Assembly: GCA_937928545.1 (NCBI GenBank)
Contig: CALGJQ010000014.1
Location: 124,001 to 188,000 of the forward strand
Length of the DNA: 64,000 bases
Direction of reading: 5' to 3'
Origin: an uncultured Verrucomicrobiales bacterium
Lineage (GTDB): Bacteria; Verrucomicrobiota; Verrucomicrobiia; Verrucomicrobiales; Akkermansiaceae
This document shows, one piece after another, positions 1 to 8,213 of the stretch. The notes beneath the pieces are model-generated. The model searched no databases and was not told the DNA's origin. It saw only the letters and a program-made list of their open reading frames with translations. Numbering within the stretch: position 1 is the first letter of the stretch; each line of letters starts with the position of its first letter. The translations under genes and the position numbers were made by a program.

Positions 1-642
1 GATGGGGCCGTGGTCGCCTTGGATGAAGTGGTGGTCTTTGGCGGTGAATCCTTTGCGTTGGGCGGAGCGGGTGGGGCCGTTGACGGTGACGTTTTCTTGA
101 ACGAGTTTTCCGTTGAGGTGGACGGAGAGGAATTGGGGTTTTTCGAGGACGGTGCCGTCTTTGGCGAGGCGGGGGGCGCGGAATTTGATGAGGAGTTTTT
201 GCCACTGGCCGGGTGGGTTGGAGGCGTTGGTTTTAGGGGGGTGACCTTGGTAGCCTTTAGGTTTCTTTTTGTCATCCCAGCGGTGGTAGATGGCGCCCAT
301 GTCGCCATCGGTGGGTTTGGCTTTGCCGTGGCTGTCGAGGATTTGCACTTCGTAGCGGCCTTGGAGGTAGATGCCGGAGTTAGAGCCTTTTGGGATGAGG
401 AATTCGGCTTCGACGGTGCAGTCGCCGAATTTTTCGATGGTGGGGAGGTAGCCTGCTTTTTTGGGAGAAGCGGCGTTGGTGAAGAAGAGGGGTTTTCCGT
501 TGAGTTGGATTTTGATGGTTTTTCCATCAGGGTCGGCGGTGGTGGAGCTTTGCCAGCCTTGGGTGGGTTTTAAGGTTTTTTCCCACTCGAGTGCGGGCGC
601 GAATTGGGAGAGGGAGACGAGTAAGATGAGCGACTTTATCAT
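1..642 (-). CDS. DUF1080 (3-keto-disaccharide hydrolase-like) secreted protein, 3' end cut by window edge
   Basis: The frame read leftwards from an ATG at 642 is open to the window edge (214 codons). It starts with a short signal peptide (MIKSLILLVSLSQFAPA, then LEWEK). The body carries DUF1080 hallmarks: a beta-sandwich segment GSNSGIYLQGRYEVQILDS around residues 87-105, then GAIYHRW, then a PPGQWQKLLIKFRAP strand. DUF1080 is a concanavalin-like fold tied to glycan binding or 3-keto-glycoside hydrolysis, and is expanded in Planctomycetes and Verrucomicrobia. The C-terminus and stop lie outside the window. It is probably exported to the periplasm or surface. The family call is firm; the substrate cannot be read from sequence. 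Confidence 0.85.
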   Translation of the reverse strand, partial: MIKSLILLVSLSQFAPALEWEKTLKPTQGWQSSTTADPDGKTIKIQLNGKPLFFTNAASPKKAGYLPTIEKFGDCTVEAEFLIPKGSNSGIYLQGRYEVQILDSHGKAKPTDGDMGAIYHRWDDKKKPKGYQGHPPKTNASNPPGQWQKLLIKFRAPRLAKDGTVLEKPQFLSVHLNGKLVQENVTVNGPTRSAQRKGFTAKDHHFIQGDHGPI

Positions 643-699
643 ATCACCAAGCCATAGCGAGAGGGGGCGATGAAGGCAATCTACGAAATGAGGCTGGGC

Positions 700-1953
700 T
701 TATTCGCTTTGAGCGTGCTCTTTGAGCCAGGATTCGGCTGCTGCTGGATGAGTTTTTTTCCAAGAGTTGATCAGGGGTTTTATGCTGTCATCGCGCAGTT
801 TGGGATTGCTGATCTGAGCTGCCCATTCGAGGGCGGCGGGGGTGTCGAGGTGTGAAGCGGCTCGGGCGTAGCCACGGATTGCCAGATCGCGTTTGGGAGA
901 GTTTTCAAGTGAGTTGATCCAATTTGCCGCAGCCTCTAGGTCGTTGTTTCCCCATGTCATTGCTGCGTGCGAAAGTGCGGAATTTGTTTTGCCGGGATAG
1001 GAAGCCATCCATTCTATGAGCAGCGATGGATCGGCAAATTTGGTGCTGGCACTCTGCTTAAAAATGGGGAGGAGAATCTCGATTTCTAGATCTAGCTTTT
1101 CGGCCATTTCTCGTGCTGCTGAAATGTCTTTGATGAGGGTGGATCCGACGATCGCTGCCCCTACTTGAGGGCGGATATCCGCATTTTCTTCCTCTTGAAT
1201 TTTTTCCCAAAGAAGGGGGATTTGCTCATTTGGGATTTGGGGAACAAAGGCGAGGCCATTCAGGTGATCACCGAATTCTGGAAGGCCGAATTTCCGAATC
1301 GCGATGATGGCTTTGTCGCTATTTTGGAGAAGAAGCTGTCTGATGAGTTCTTCTTGCATGGTCTTTTTATTTTCCCCTGTAAGTTGTGTTTGAGAGACCC
1401 AATCAATGGCCGCTTGGGGGTCTGAGCGGATGAGGGATGAGAAGGCGGTAAGTTGTCTGTTCGAGAAGTGAAAATCACCTTCTTTAAGGTCTAGAAAAGA
1501 TCTGGGATTGAGCTCAGCCGCGAAGCCCTCAAGGGTGATGTTGATGAGCCCGATCATTTCGTCAGGAATGGTTTTATTTTTTTTAAAGAGGATTTCGAGA
1601 GCTTCGAGAAGTTGCCTAATTTCAGAGGAATCGAGATTTTCGACCGCTGTTAGAAAATGCGGGAGAGCTCTGAGCATGGCGGACTGGGCATCGGAGGTGG
1701 GTGGTTGGGTTTGAAGGATTTCGAGGATTTTTTTGGCAGAAGCCTGCACTTTCTCGCCAGCTGCGGAACGCTTTCGTGAAGAGCTTGTTTTGAGATTTCG
1801 ATTGGCTCGGACTTTTGATTCAGTGGCGGTAGGCGCTGCCGTCTTTTCGTCGAGTTCCGCGCGGAGAGTGCTATTTTGATGTCGTTGGAAGGAAAGGAAG
1901 GCCACGCAGGTGAGGAGGGAGATGGAGACGATGAGGAAAAATTGGGAGGTCAT
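700..1953 (-). CDS. Membrane-anchored alpha-helical repeat protein, partner of the upstream sigma factor
   Basis: A 417-residue protein with one N-terminal hydrophobic anchor (about residues 5-22), a basic linker, and a long helical repeat region. Recurrent units carry Trp and Ala-Ala-Trp signatures, for example WVSQTQ, WMASYPGK, AAANWINSL, ALEWAAQIS and AAAESWLKEH. The same type of repeat occupies the C-terminal half of the sigma-factor protein just upstream, and the intergenic gap is only 9 bp, so the two are almost certainly co-transcribed. By position it may act as an anti-sigma or sensor partner in the envelope. That role is inference: no anti-sigma domain is recognisable. Confidence 0.75.
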   Translation of the reverse strand: MTSQFFLIVSISLLTCVAFLSFQRHQNSTLRAELDEKTAAPTATESKVRANRNLKTSSSRKRSAAGEKVQASAKKILEILQTQPPTSDAQSAMLRALPHFLTAVENLDSSEIRQLLEALEILFKKNKTIPDEMIGLINITLEGFAAELNPRSFLDLKEGDFHFSNRQLTAFSSLIRSDPQAAIDWVSQTQLTGENKKTMQEELIRQLLLQNSDKAIIAIRKFGLPEFGDHLNGLAFVPQIPNEQIPLLWEKIQEEENADIRPQVGAAIVGSTLIKDISAAREMAEKLDLEIEILLPIFKQSASTKFADPSLLIEWMASYPGKTNSALSHAAMTWGNNDLEAAANWINSLENSPKRDLAIRGYARAASHLDTPAALEWAAQISNPKLRDDSIKPLINSWKKTHPAAAESWLKEHAQSE

Positions 1954-1962
1954 GGCGAGGGC

Positions 1963-3957
1963 TTATTGGTTCCAAGAAGAGGGGAGGGCATTGGCGGCCT
2001 CGTCAGGGGCGTCTTTTGTCCATAATTTCCCAAGCCATTTGAGTGCTTGGGCCGATTTTTCAGGGTTATCGATTTTTTGAATATGCCGGAGAGCTGATTG
2101 ATAGTCTTTTTTCTCGGTCAGGACTGATGACAGCGAGGCATGTGCTTCATCATGGAGGGCACCTGCAGGGGCATTATTGGCCCAGGTAATGGCTTGATTG
2201 AGAGAAGAGGTGTTTGTTTGTGCGCTTTCTAGTCTGATGATTTTTACCAGTGCGGTGTTGAAGTGATTTTCGCTGAGTTGGTCTTGGAGCCACTGGAAGC
2301 GGCTTTGAAAATCATCATGTCCGAAGAGGCCAATCGAGGTGATGATTTTGTGCTTTTCTGGGTGAGGATCTCCGTGTTGGAGAAGAGTCATGGCGGCATC
2401 TGGGTCTTTGGTAAGTCGCACCAAATTAGGGAATCCATGGGTTGCGAGGAGATTCCTGACCGAGGGGTCTCTTTCTTCAGTCATGAGTTTTCGGAAGAGC
2501 TTGGGGTCTTGAGCTTTCGCGATGGTGGAGGCGAGGCTTGCGACTTCACGACGGAGGTTGGGGTCTTTTTCTTGATGGTAGAGGCTCACCGCGCGCGCAG
2601 GATCGGTGAGTGCGAGGGTGTCGAGGATGAGTTTAAAAAGCGGGCCTTCTTGATTTGTCTTTGCGCCTTTTCCAAGGAGTTCTCCGGTCTTTTTCTTTTC
2701 TGAGAACCATTGGAGAACGGCATCTGGATCAGTTTGAACCCAATCGCTAAACGCTTTGTTGAAATGGTGTGAAGTGGTGTCACCTGCGAGCATGCCATCG
2801 ATCACTAAGGCTGGATTTAGATGAGAATATGAAGCAGAAAGTTGATGAATGATCTGAAGTGCGATCATCTTGCCTCTCGGATTTTCATGAGAATTTTCGA
2901 TTTGAGTAGTGAGTTCGGAAAGTTCTTCCACATTCATGCGAGCGATGGGGAGAAAGGTTCGCGACATCTTGATCATGTCGTAAGTGGAAGAGGCTTGGGA
3001 GACGTCCTGGAGGAAGGAGTCGAGATGGAAGTGAGCACTTTGTGCATTCAGGAGATCCTTAACGGTAGATCGCTTCTGATGAAGCGAGGTGGATCTCGCT
3101 TGTGTTGGGATTTTTGAAGAGGAGGAATCTTGATCCATGAGAGACTTTTTAAGCTGTGAGGTCGTCTCCGCTTGATAGGCGGCAGGGATCGAGGCCGTTA
3201 CGAAGATCAGACAAGCGGCGAGGAGCGATTTTTTCAGAGAAGTCATGGTGAGGATGGTATTTGTGAGGAGGGCTGAGATCCCGAGGGTAGGGGCATTTTT
3301 GAGAGCTGAGACCGCGAGAAGAGAGGATGCCTTGGCTGGAGAGGTCGCGATAAATTGCACGCCAAGTCCGGCCGTGAGGGTCGTCGTGGGGAGGCTTACG
3401 CCTTGTTTTCTGAGTAGTGATGAAAGACGTTCTAGGCCTCGCTTGAGTTGCATCTTACTCGCGCTCACTGAGGTTTTGTTGATTGCGGCAATCTCCCGAT
3501 GTTTTTTGTTCTCAAAAAAATGAAGTAGCAGGACTTCGCGTTCTCTTTCTGGAAGCTGGTCAAGCGCATGATCAAGGTGGGGTCGTGCATCGTCCCAGAT
3601 GGGTGGGTTCATTTCATGAGAGGTGCTTGGGTCTTTACTGAAACGTTGATGTTTCGCGCTCCGGCGAGCTTCGCTGCGCATGGCGTAGATTGATTCCAGA
3701 CGCGTGGTTTGAAAAACCCACCCGCTGAGAGAAGGGTGTCGAATCAGAGCTGAAGCCTTACGGGCTAGAAGACTCAAGACGATTTGAGTGATGTCCTCTG
3801 CGAGCTGTGGATTCCGAGTGCGGCGCAAGGCGCTCGAGTGAATGAGGGGAGAGAAGTATTCCACAAGCTGAAGAAATGCTTCTTCGCGATGGTCGCCTTG
3901 AACAAATTCCTTCAGGAGTTTATTGGGATCGTTTTGAGCAGTGAGAGACCTCGGCAT
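1963..3957 (-). CDS. ECF-type sigma-70 factor fused to a transmembrane segment and a repeat domain
   Basis: The N-terminal 190 residues or so are an ECF sigma factor. Region 2 contains YFSPLIHSSALRRTRNPQLAEDITQIVL and region 4 contains LPEREREVLLLHFFENKKHREIAA with a helix-turn-helix. A transmembrane helix (LKKSLLAACLIFVTASIPAAY) follows near residue 255, then about 390 residues of helical repeats like those of the downstream gene. The ATG at 3957 (MPRSLTAQ) is preferred; a TTG at 4017 in the same frame would add 20 residues. Sigma factors with membrane and extracytoplasmic extensions are known in Planctomycetes and Verrucomicrobia. The layout suggests a membrane-tethered sigma factor that may sense through its own tail or be released by proteolysis (inference). 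Confidence 0.85.
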   Translation of the reverse strand: MPRSLTAQNDPNKLLKEFVQGDHREEAFLQLVEYFSPLIHSSALRRTRNPQLAEDITQIVLSLLARKASALIRHPSLSGWVFQTTRLESIYAMRSEARRSAKHQRFSKDPSTSHEMNPPIWDDARPHLDHALDQLPEREREVLLLHFFENKKHREIAAINKTSVSASKMQLKRGLERLSSLLRKQGVSLPTTTLTAGLGVQFIATSPAKASSLLAVSALKNAPTLGISALLTNTILTMTSLKKSLLAACLIFVTASIPAAYQAETTSQLKKSLMDQDSSSSKIPTQARSTSLHQKRSTVKDLLNAQSAHFHLDSFLQDVSQASSTYDMIKMSRTFLPIARMNVEELSELTTQIENSHENPRGKMIALQIIHQLSASYSHLNPALVIDGMLAGDTTSHHFNKAFSDWVQTDPDAVLQWFSEKKKTGELLGKGAKTNQEGPLFKLILDTLALTDPARAVSLYHQEKDPNLRREVASLASTIAKAQDPKLFRKLMTEERDPSVRNLLATHGFPNLVRLTKDPDAAMTLLQHGDPHPEKHKIITSIGLFGHDDFQSRFQWLQDQLSENHFNTALVKIIRLESAQTNTSSLNQAITWANNAPAGALHDEAHASLSSVLTEKKDYQSALRHIQKIDNPEKSAQALKWLGKLWTKDAPDEAANALPSSWNQ

Positions 3958-4015
3958 GGTGGGGTGGTTGATTAATAACTGCCGTAGGTCTGGTTTGGTC
4001 ACAAGAAAGTGACAC

Positions 4016-4049
4016 AAAAAAAATCACGGCCCGCTTTCGCGGACCGTGA
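4016..4049 (-). terminator. Rho-independent terminator of the PPC-repeat gene
   Basis: Read on the minus strand, an 11-bp stem with one mismatch (TCACGGTCCGC / GCGGGCCGTGA) and a GAAA loop is followed by eight T. It lies 38 bp past the stop of the gene at 4087-6069 and just before the sigma-factor gene, separating the two transcripts. Confidence 0.85.
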
Positions 4050-4086
4050 CAACTCATGAGAAAAATCTCTGGCTTAGCCACTCTCG

Positions 4087-6069
4087 CTAGTTGCGAGTGA
4101 TGCGGTAGAAGCGCTTGTCCGCGCTGGAGTCGTTAAATGTGTATTCGGTTGTTGTTCCGGAAGTGGCCAGAATGGTGGATTGGACAATGGTGCTCCAGTC
4201 CATGAGGTCGGGTGAGGACGTGAGGGAGTAGGTTTGATTTGGCTCAGAAATGAACTCGATGGAAAATTGTCCAGTGGAAGGATTCCGAGTGAACTCCTTG
4301 ATTTCAGGAACGGCAACGGGGACGGGATCGAGATTTGCGAGGTTGAGGGTGAAGGGGCCTCCGCGGTCGAATCCATCGACGGCGATGTGGTAGGTTGTTC
4401 CGGAAGTGGCCATTAGGATGATGGTGTCTTCGTCGGTTGAGGAACCGATTTCATCTCCAGAGATGATTTCAGTGAGGGTATCAATGGTGTTTCCTTGGTG
4501 AATTGCGACGATGTATTCGAAGTCGGAATTGGCAATGGTGACTTCCCAGCGTCCATTGGAGGGGGCGGTCCAAGTGTACCAGAGAGAGGCGCTGGCGTCG
4601 TTGCCAATGAAGTCATCGGCGTGGTCGGGCTCGTCTTCTTCTGCGCTGGCGCAGGTGGAGTCGCCATCGATGGAGATGACGGCGGCAGAGCCGAGGTTGG
4701 TGGAGTCTGCAAAGCGATCGTTTTCTGGGGCAGGGCAGATTTCTAGGTCAAACTCGTCGCTGAACTGAAGTGTGCCATCGTCATAGCCATCAAAGGAGAT
4801 GTAGTAGGTGGTGTTGGCGGTGGCGGTGATTGTGATGCCGGTTCCTCCACGTCCGGCTCTGGCGGCGCTGGCGGCGATGACGGATAAGTTGGCAGGGCTT
4901 CCGGTCATTGCGGAGACGGTGTAAGGAGAGAAGCCAAAGGATTCGGTGATGATGTTGTAGTCTCCGGCGGTGGAGGGGGTCCAGGTGTACCAGACGGTTT
5001 GGGAGGTGATGTTTCCAGAGCTGGTGGTGTCGGCTGGGTCAGTTGATTCGGTATCGGCTCCGACGGTGGTGCCTGTGGTTTGGGCGGTGGAAGATGAGCC
5101 GAGGTTTTCGGCGTTCGCGATGTCATTATTCGAGGGAACGGAGACGGCGTTGGTGAAGGTGATGTCGTATTTTCCGGAGGATGAGAAGGTGTCGAATTCA
5201 GCGACGGCTTCTGTGGCGATGAGGTATTGGGTGCCTGCGGTGAGGAGGACGGTGGTTGTTTCTTCTTCTCCTTCGAAAACGCTGTCTCTTTCTGTGACGA
5301 GTTCGAGGTTGGCGAGAGAAGTGCCGGTGTAGATGGCGATTATGTTATCGGCGAAATCGTTTTCAGGCGTGACCGTGATGGTGACGAAGGAAGTGACGGT
5401 GGGGGTGTAGGAATACCAGAGTGAGCTTGTGAGTTCGTTGAAGGAGATGAAGTTTCCGTGCACGGGCTCGCCGCTTTCTGCGGAGGCTCCTCTGTTATCT
5501 TCACCGCTGATGGTGATGGGGAGGGTGGTGGGAATGACGGTGGGGTTGGCGAAGTCATCATTCGCGGGAATGGGGACTTCGGTGACGCTGAGGTCGAAGG
5601 TTCCAGTGGCTTGGCTTTGTCCATTTTGAGAAGCGGAATCAATGGCGAAGTAGTATTGGGTGCCTGCGGAGAGTTGGGTGACGAGGGTTTCGTTGAAATT
5701 TGCGCCCTCTAGGTTTGTCTCGTTGACGAGGGTGAGCGAGTTGACTGAGGAGCCGGTGTAGAGGCTGATGATGCCATCGAGGCCGGCGCTGGAGTTTTGC
5801 ATTTCGACCGATAGGGCGAGGTCGGTGGTGGGAGTGAAGGTGTACCAGAGGGAGTTGGAGGCGACATTGAAAAAGAATGTTGATTCGCCGTGATCGGGTT
5901 CGTCGCCTTCGGCTGTTGCGGCAGTGTTGTCTACAGCGTTGGCGGTGAAGGGGAGGGTGGTGGGAATGATGGTTGCGTTGGCAAAGTCATCATTCGATTG
6001 GGCGAATGATGTCGCTGTGGAGAGAGCAAGCAGCGATACGATGATTTGAGTTGGGAGTTTGTTTTTCAT
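4087..6069 (-). CDS. Secreted PPC-type repeat protein
   Basis: A 660-residue protein with a signal peptide (MKNKLPTQIIVSLLALSTATSFAQ). Four tandem beta-sandwich units each begin with an NDDFANA-like motif followed by a SLWYTFTP/TVWYTWTP strand and a YYFAIDS/YYISFDG-like strand, spanning roughly residues 25-165, 168-315, 318-450 and 451-590. These resemble bacterial pre-peptidase C-terminal (PPC) domains. The last 65 residues form the short tail common in verrucomicrobial exported proteins (YSLTSSPDLMDWS, ending KRFYRITRN), which may be a sorting or cell-surface module. No catalytic domain is present, so it is probably an adhesin-like or scaffold protein. It has its own terminator. Confidence 0.8.
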   Translation of the reverse strand: MKNKLPTQIIVSLLALSTATSFAQSNDDFANATIIPTTLPFTANAVDNTAATAEGDEPDHGESTFFFNVASNSLWYTFTPTTDLALSVEMQNSSAGLDGIISLYTGSSVNSLTLVNETNLEGANFNETLVTQLSAGTQYYFAIDSASQNGQSQATGTFDLSVTEVPIPANDDFANPTVIPTTLPITISGEDNRGASAESGEPVHGNFISFNELTSSLWYSYTPTVTSFVTITVTPENDFADNIIAIYTGTSLANLELVTERDSVFEGEEETTTVLLTAGTQYLIATEAVAEFDTFSSSGKYDITFTNAVSVPSNNDIANAENLGSSSTAQTTGTTVGADTESTDPADTTSSGNITSQTVWYTWTPSTAGDYNIITESFGFSPYTVSAMTGSPANLSVIAASAARAGRGGTGITITATANTTYYISFDGYDDGTLQFSDEFDLEICPAPENDRFADSTNLGSAAVISIDGDSTCASAEEDEPDHADDFIGNDASASLWYTWTAPSNGRWEVTIANSDFEYIVAIHQGNTIDTLTEIISGDEIGSSTDEDTIILMATSGTTYHIAVDGFDRGGPFTLNLANLDPVPVAVPEIKEFTRNPSTGQFSIEFISEPNQTYSLTSSPDLMDWSTIVQSTILATSGTTTEYTFNDSSADKRFYRITRN

Positions 6070-6114
6070 TTTTTGGGGCAGTTTTATAATGATCTGGAAG
6101 GTGTTAAATTTTGA

Positions 6115-7392
6115 CTAGTTTTGAAGGTAAAGCCAGACGAAGCCGAGTGCTGTTTCTTGAGCGAATTTTTCGTATTCCGCGTCTAGTTGATCCGCTCCAT
6201 CGAGATAGTCTTCCCAGATTTTTTGTTCGGCGGGTGTCCAGTTGTCTTCGTTATCGAAGTCGAGCTTGGAGGCTTTGCTGTTTTTTTCGAAGGCGTCGTA
6301 TTTGACCTGCCATTTGGCGAGTTTTTGGTTTGCGTCTTCGAGGGTGAGGCTTTCGTTTTTGAGGTGAAGGAATTGGCGGTCACCGACGATGAGGTCGAGT
6401 TTGCCGTCGTTGTTAAAGTCGATGATGCTGACTCTCCAGCTGACATTGGGTGCTTTGATATGATCGATGCCGAGGACTCGGGGAGGCATTTTTTCTTCGT
6501 CATCATCCTCTCGAGAGAGGCGGAAGGGGGGGATGAGGTTGAGGGCTTTTTCAAATTGCGGTTCCTTTTTTGTGCCGATGTTTTTAAAGAGGAAGACTCC
6601 GCTGCCGCCTGATCCGCTGATGAGGTCCATGTCACCATCGCGGTCCCAGTCGATGAAGGTTGGGCCGCTATCGCCTGCTTTGGTGCGGAGTTTTTGGCCG
6701 TCTGGGCCTTTGAGCCAGATGGGCTCTGGGTTGAATTTGCCTTTTTCGGTGGCGGGGAAGAAGGCGAAGGTTCCGAAAGAGTTTCCTGAGACGAGGTCGA
6801 GGAGGCCGTCGTCGTTTAAGTCGATGGGGAAGGGGGCGCTTTTGATGCGTTCTTTGGGGTTGGGAGATGGATTATCTTTGGACTGCATGATGAGGGGTTT
6901 GTCATCGGTTCCGCGGATGGTGGTGGGTTTGGAGAATGCGCCATCGGGGGTGCCTAGGAAGATGTGCATGGGGGCGAAATTTGCGGTGGCGTTTCCGTAA
7001 GTTCCGGCTTGATAGGAGCCTGAGATGAGGTCGAGGTTTCCGTCGCCATTAAGATCCGCGAACTGCGGAGTGGTGGAGTGACATCACCAGATGTCTGGGA
7101 CGGTGGCGATGTCTTTCCCGGTCATGAACCAGCGCCCTTTTGCGAGGGTGCCATCGGCTTTGCGGTCGAAGATCTGGACGCGTCCTTGTGCGAATTGGCC
7201 GACGATGAGGTCTTTGCGGCCATCACCATTCACATCAGCCCATGAGGGGGCGGCGTAGCCGGGGTTGGTGACGAGGATGGGCTCTCCAAGGGATTGAAGG
7301 AGAGTGGGTTGTTTGAATTCGACTTTCTCTGCGAGGAGGATCGAGGGGGAGATTATCCCAATGAGGGTAAAGAAAGCAGGGATCCTTTTCAT
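6115..7392 (-). CDS. FG-GAP/VCBS beta-propeller protein, predicted selenoprotein (Sec103-Cys104)
   Basis: Reading from ATG 7392, a signal peptide (MKRIPAFFTLIGIISPSILLA) leads into FG-GAP/VCBS units with calcium-binding DxNxDGxxD loops (DVNGDGRKD, DLNGDGNLD, DLNDDGLLD, DWDRDGDMD, DFNNDGKLD). Codon 103, at 7084-7086, is TGA. The same frame continues for 322 codons to a stop at 6115, and the second FG-GAP loop begins only nine codons after the TGA, so the protein is one unit of 425 residues if TGA is decoded. The next codon is Cys104, the only cysteine in the whole protein, giving a vicinal Sec-Cys pair. A SECIS-like hairpin follows the TGA. The downstream paralogue has TGA at the equivalent place and the same ending (GFVWLYLQN versus GFVWVMYQK). 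A nonsense pseudogene is the alternative. Confidence 0.8.
7055..7086 (-). promoter_or_regulatory. UGA Sec codon plus bSECIS-like hairpin (propeller A)
   Basis: The TGA is at 7084-7086. The 5-bp stem UCCGC/GCGGA with loop AGUUC occupies 7069-7055 on the minus strand. The loop starts 19 nt after the TGA, has G at loop position 2 and is closed by C-G. This fits the general bacterial SECIS rules (short stem, small loop with G in the first two positions, loop about 16-37 nt from the UGA). Confidence 0.7.
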
Positions 7393-7506
7393 GCGTCAGT
7401 TCGGAAAGCGTGCGAATCTCGCGGATTCGTCACAATTATTTCCGAAAAGATCTGAGCGCCCTTTTTGAGGGGCGGGCGATGGTCCTATGACCTCACTTTG
7501 ATGTCC

Positions 7507-8169
7507 TTACTTTGGGGTTTGCGCTTTTTTTAGAGCTTCGCTGAGGGCGTCTTTCACTCGCTGGGAGCTTTTCTTTTTCTTGAAGTTTACTGGTTTGATT
7601 TTCTTGCCATTGATGGTTCCTTCGTCGAGGGGATAGGCTGCGATGGCTTTTCCGTCTTTGTCGATGAGGACCAGTGAGTCGAGCCACTGTGTGAGGGGGG
7701 TGGGTGCTTTTTTGTCGCTGGCTTCTTCAGGGGTGGTTTCGGAATCTGAACCAAACCAGGATTTGATGATGCTATCTTTGTGAGTCCAGAAAGGGGACTG
7801 GAGAACAGGGACGTCAAGTTTGTCCCGAAGAGGGGTGCCATTGCCTTTGTGTTGTTCGGCGGAGGCCCAATCGACGAGGACGAGCTGGATGGGGTTTTCT
7901 TCTGTGCTGAGCTCTTTGACCATTTTTTGAAAAGAATCTAACTGATTCTTCATGAGGACGGGGCCTCAACAATCGCAGTCAAAGGTAATGAGCCAAAGGG
8001 AGGTGGTGCCTTTGAAGTTTTCTACGGAGAGTTTTTTTCCGAAGGTTTTGGAGCTTGGGTTGGTGTCTGGGGCGGACCAAGCGGGGTCAATTTTTACGGG
8101 GAGGGAGGTTTCTTCGGCCTGAAGGAGGGTGAGGGATAGAAGAATGGCGGAGATGGCGGTTTTTATCAT
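7507..8169 (-). CDS. Exported thioredoxin-like protein, predicted selenoprotein (CDCU motif, Sec68)
   Basis: A signal peptide (MIKTAISAILLSLTLLQA) precedes a thioredoxin/AhpC-TSA-like start (LSVENFKG, then SLWLITFDCDC). Codon 68, at 7966-7968, is TGA, and the frame continues GPVLMKNQLDSFQKM and on to a stop at 7507, 220 residues in all. Reading TGA as Sec gives Cys65-Asp-Cys67-Sec68-Gly-Pro, a CxxU redox motif at the expected end of the first core strand. The protein has no other cysteines. The rest has thioredoxin-like strands (IQLVLVDWAS, then LDVPVLQSP, then LDSLVLIDKDGKAIAAYPL). A 7-bp hairpin follows the TGA. It lies between two FG-GAP predicted selenoproteins in one apparent operon, so it may reduce their Sec-Cys pair (inference). 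It is about the size of exported thioredoxin-fold proteins. Confidence 0.8.
7932..7968 (-). promoter_or_regulatory. UGA Sec codon plus bSECIS-like hairpin (thioredoxin-like gene)
   Basis: The TGA is at 7966-7968. A perfect 7-bp stem AAGAAUC/GAUUCUU with loop AGUUA occupies 7950-7932 on the minus strand. The loop starts 22 nt after the TGA, and loop start (AG) and closing pair (C-G) match those of the two propeller genes. The stem can be extended by one G-U pair. Confidence 0.7.
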
Positions 8170-8213
8170 GGTTTTTGTGGGGTGACTAGAAGGTGAGGAT
8201 TAGAGAGGTGGTC

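Noticed and set aside
3958..4017. TTG start for the sigma factor at 4017
   Set aside because: It overlaps the T-run of the upstream terminator. The ATG at 3957 matches the usual family start.
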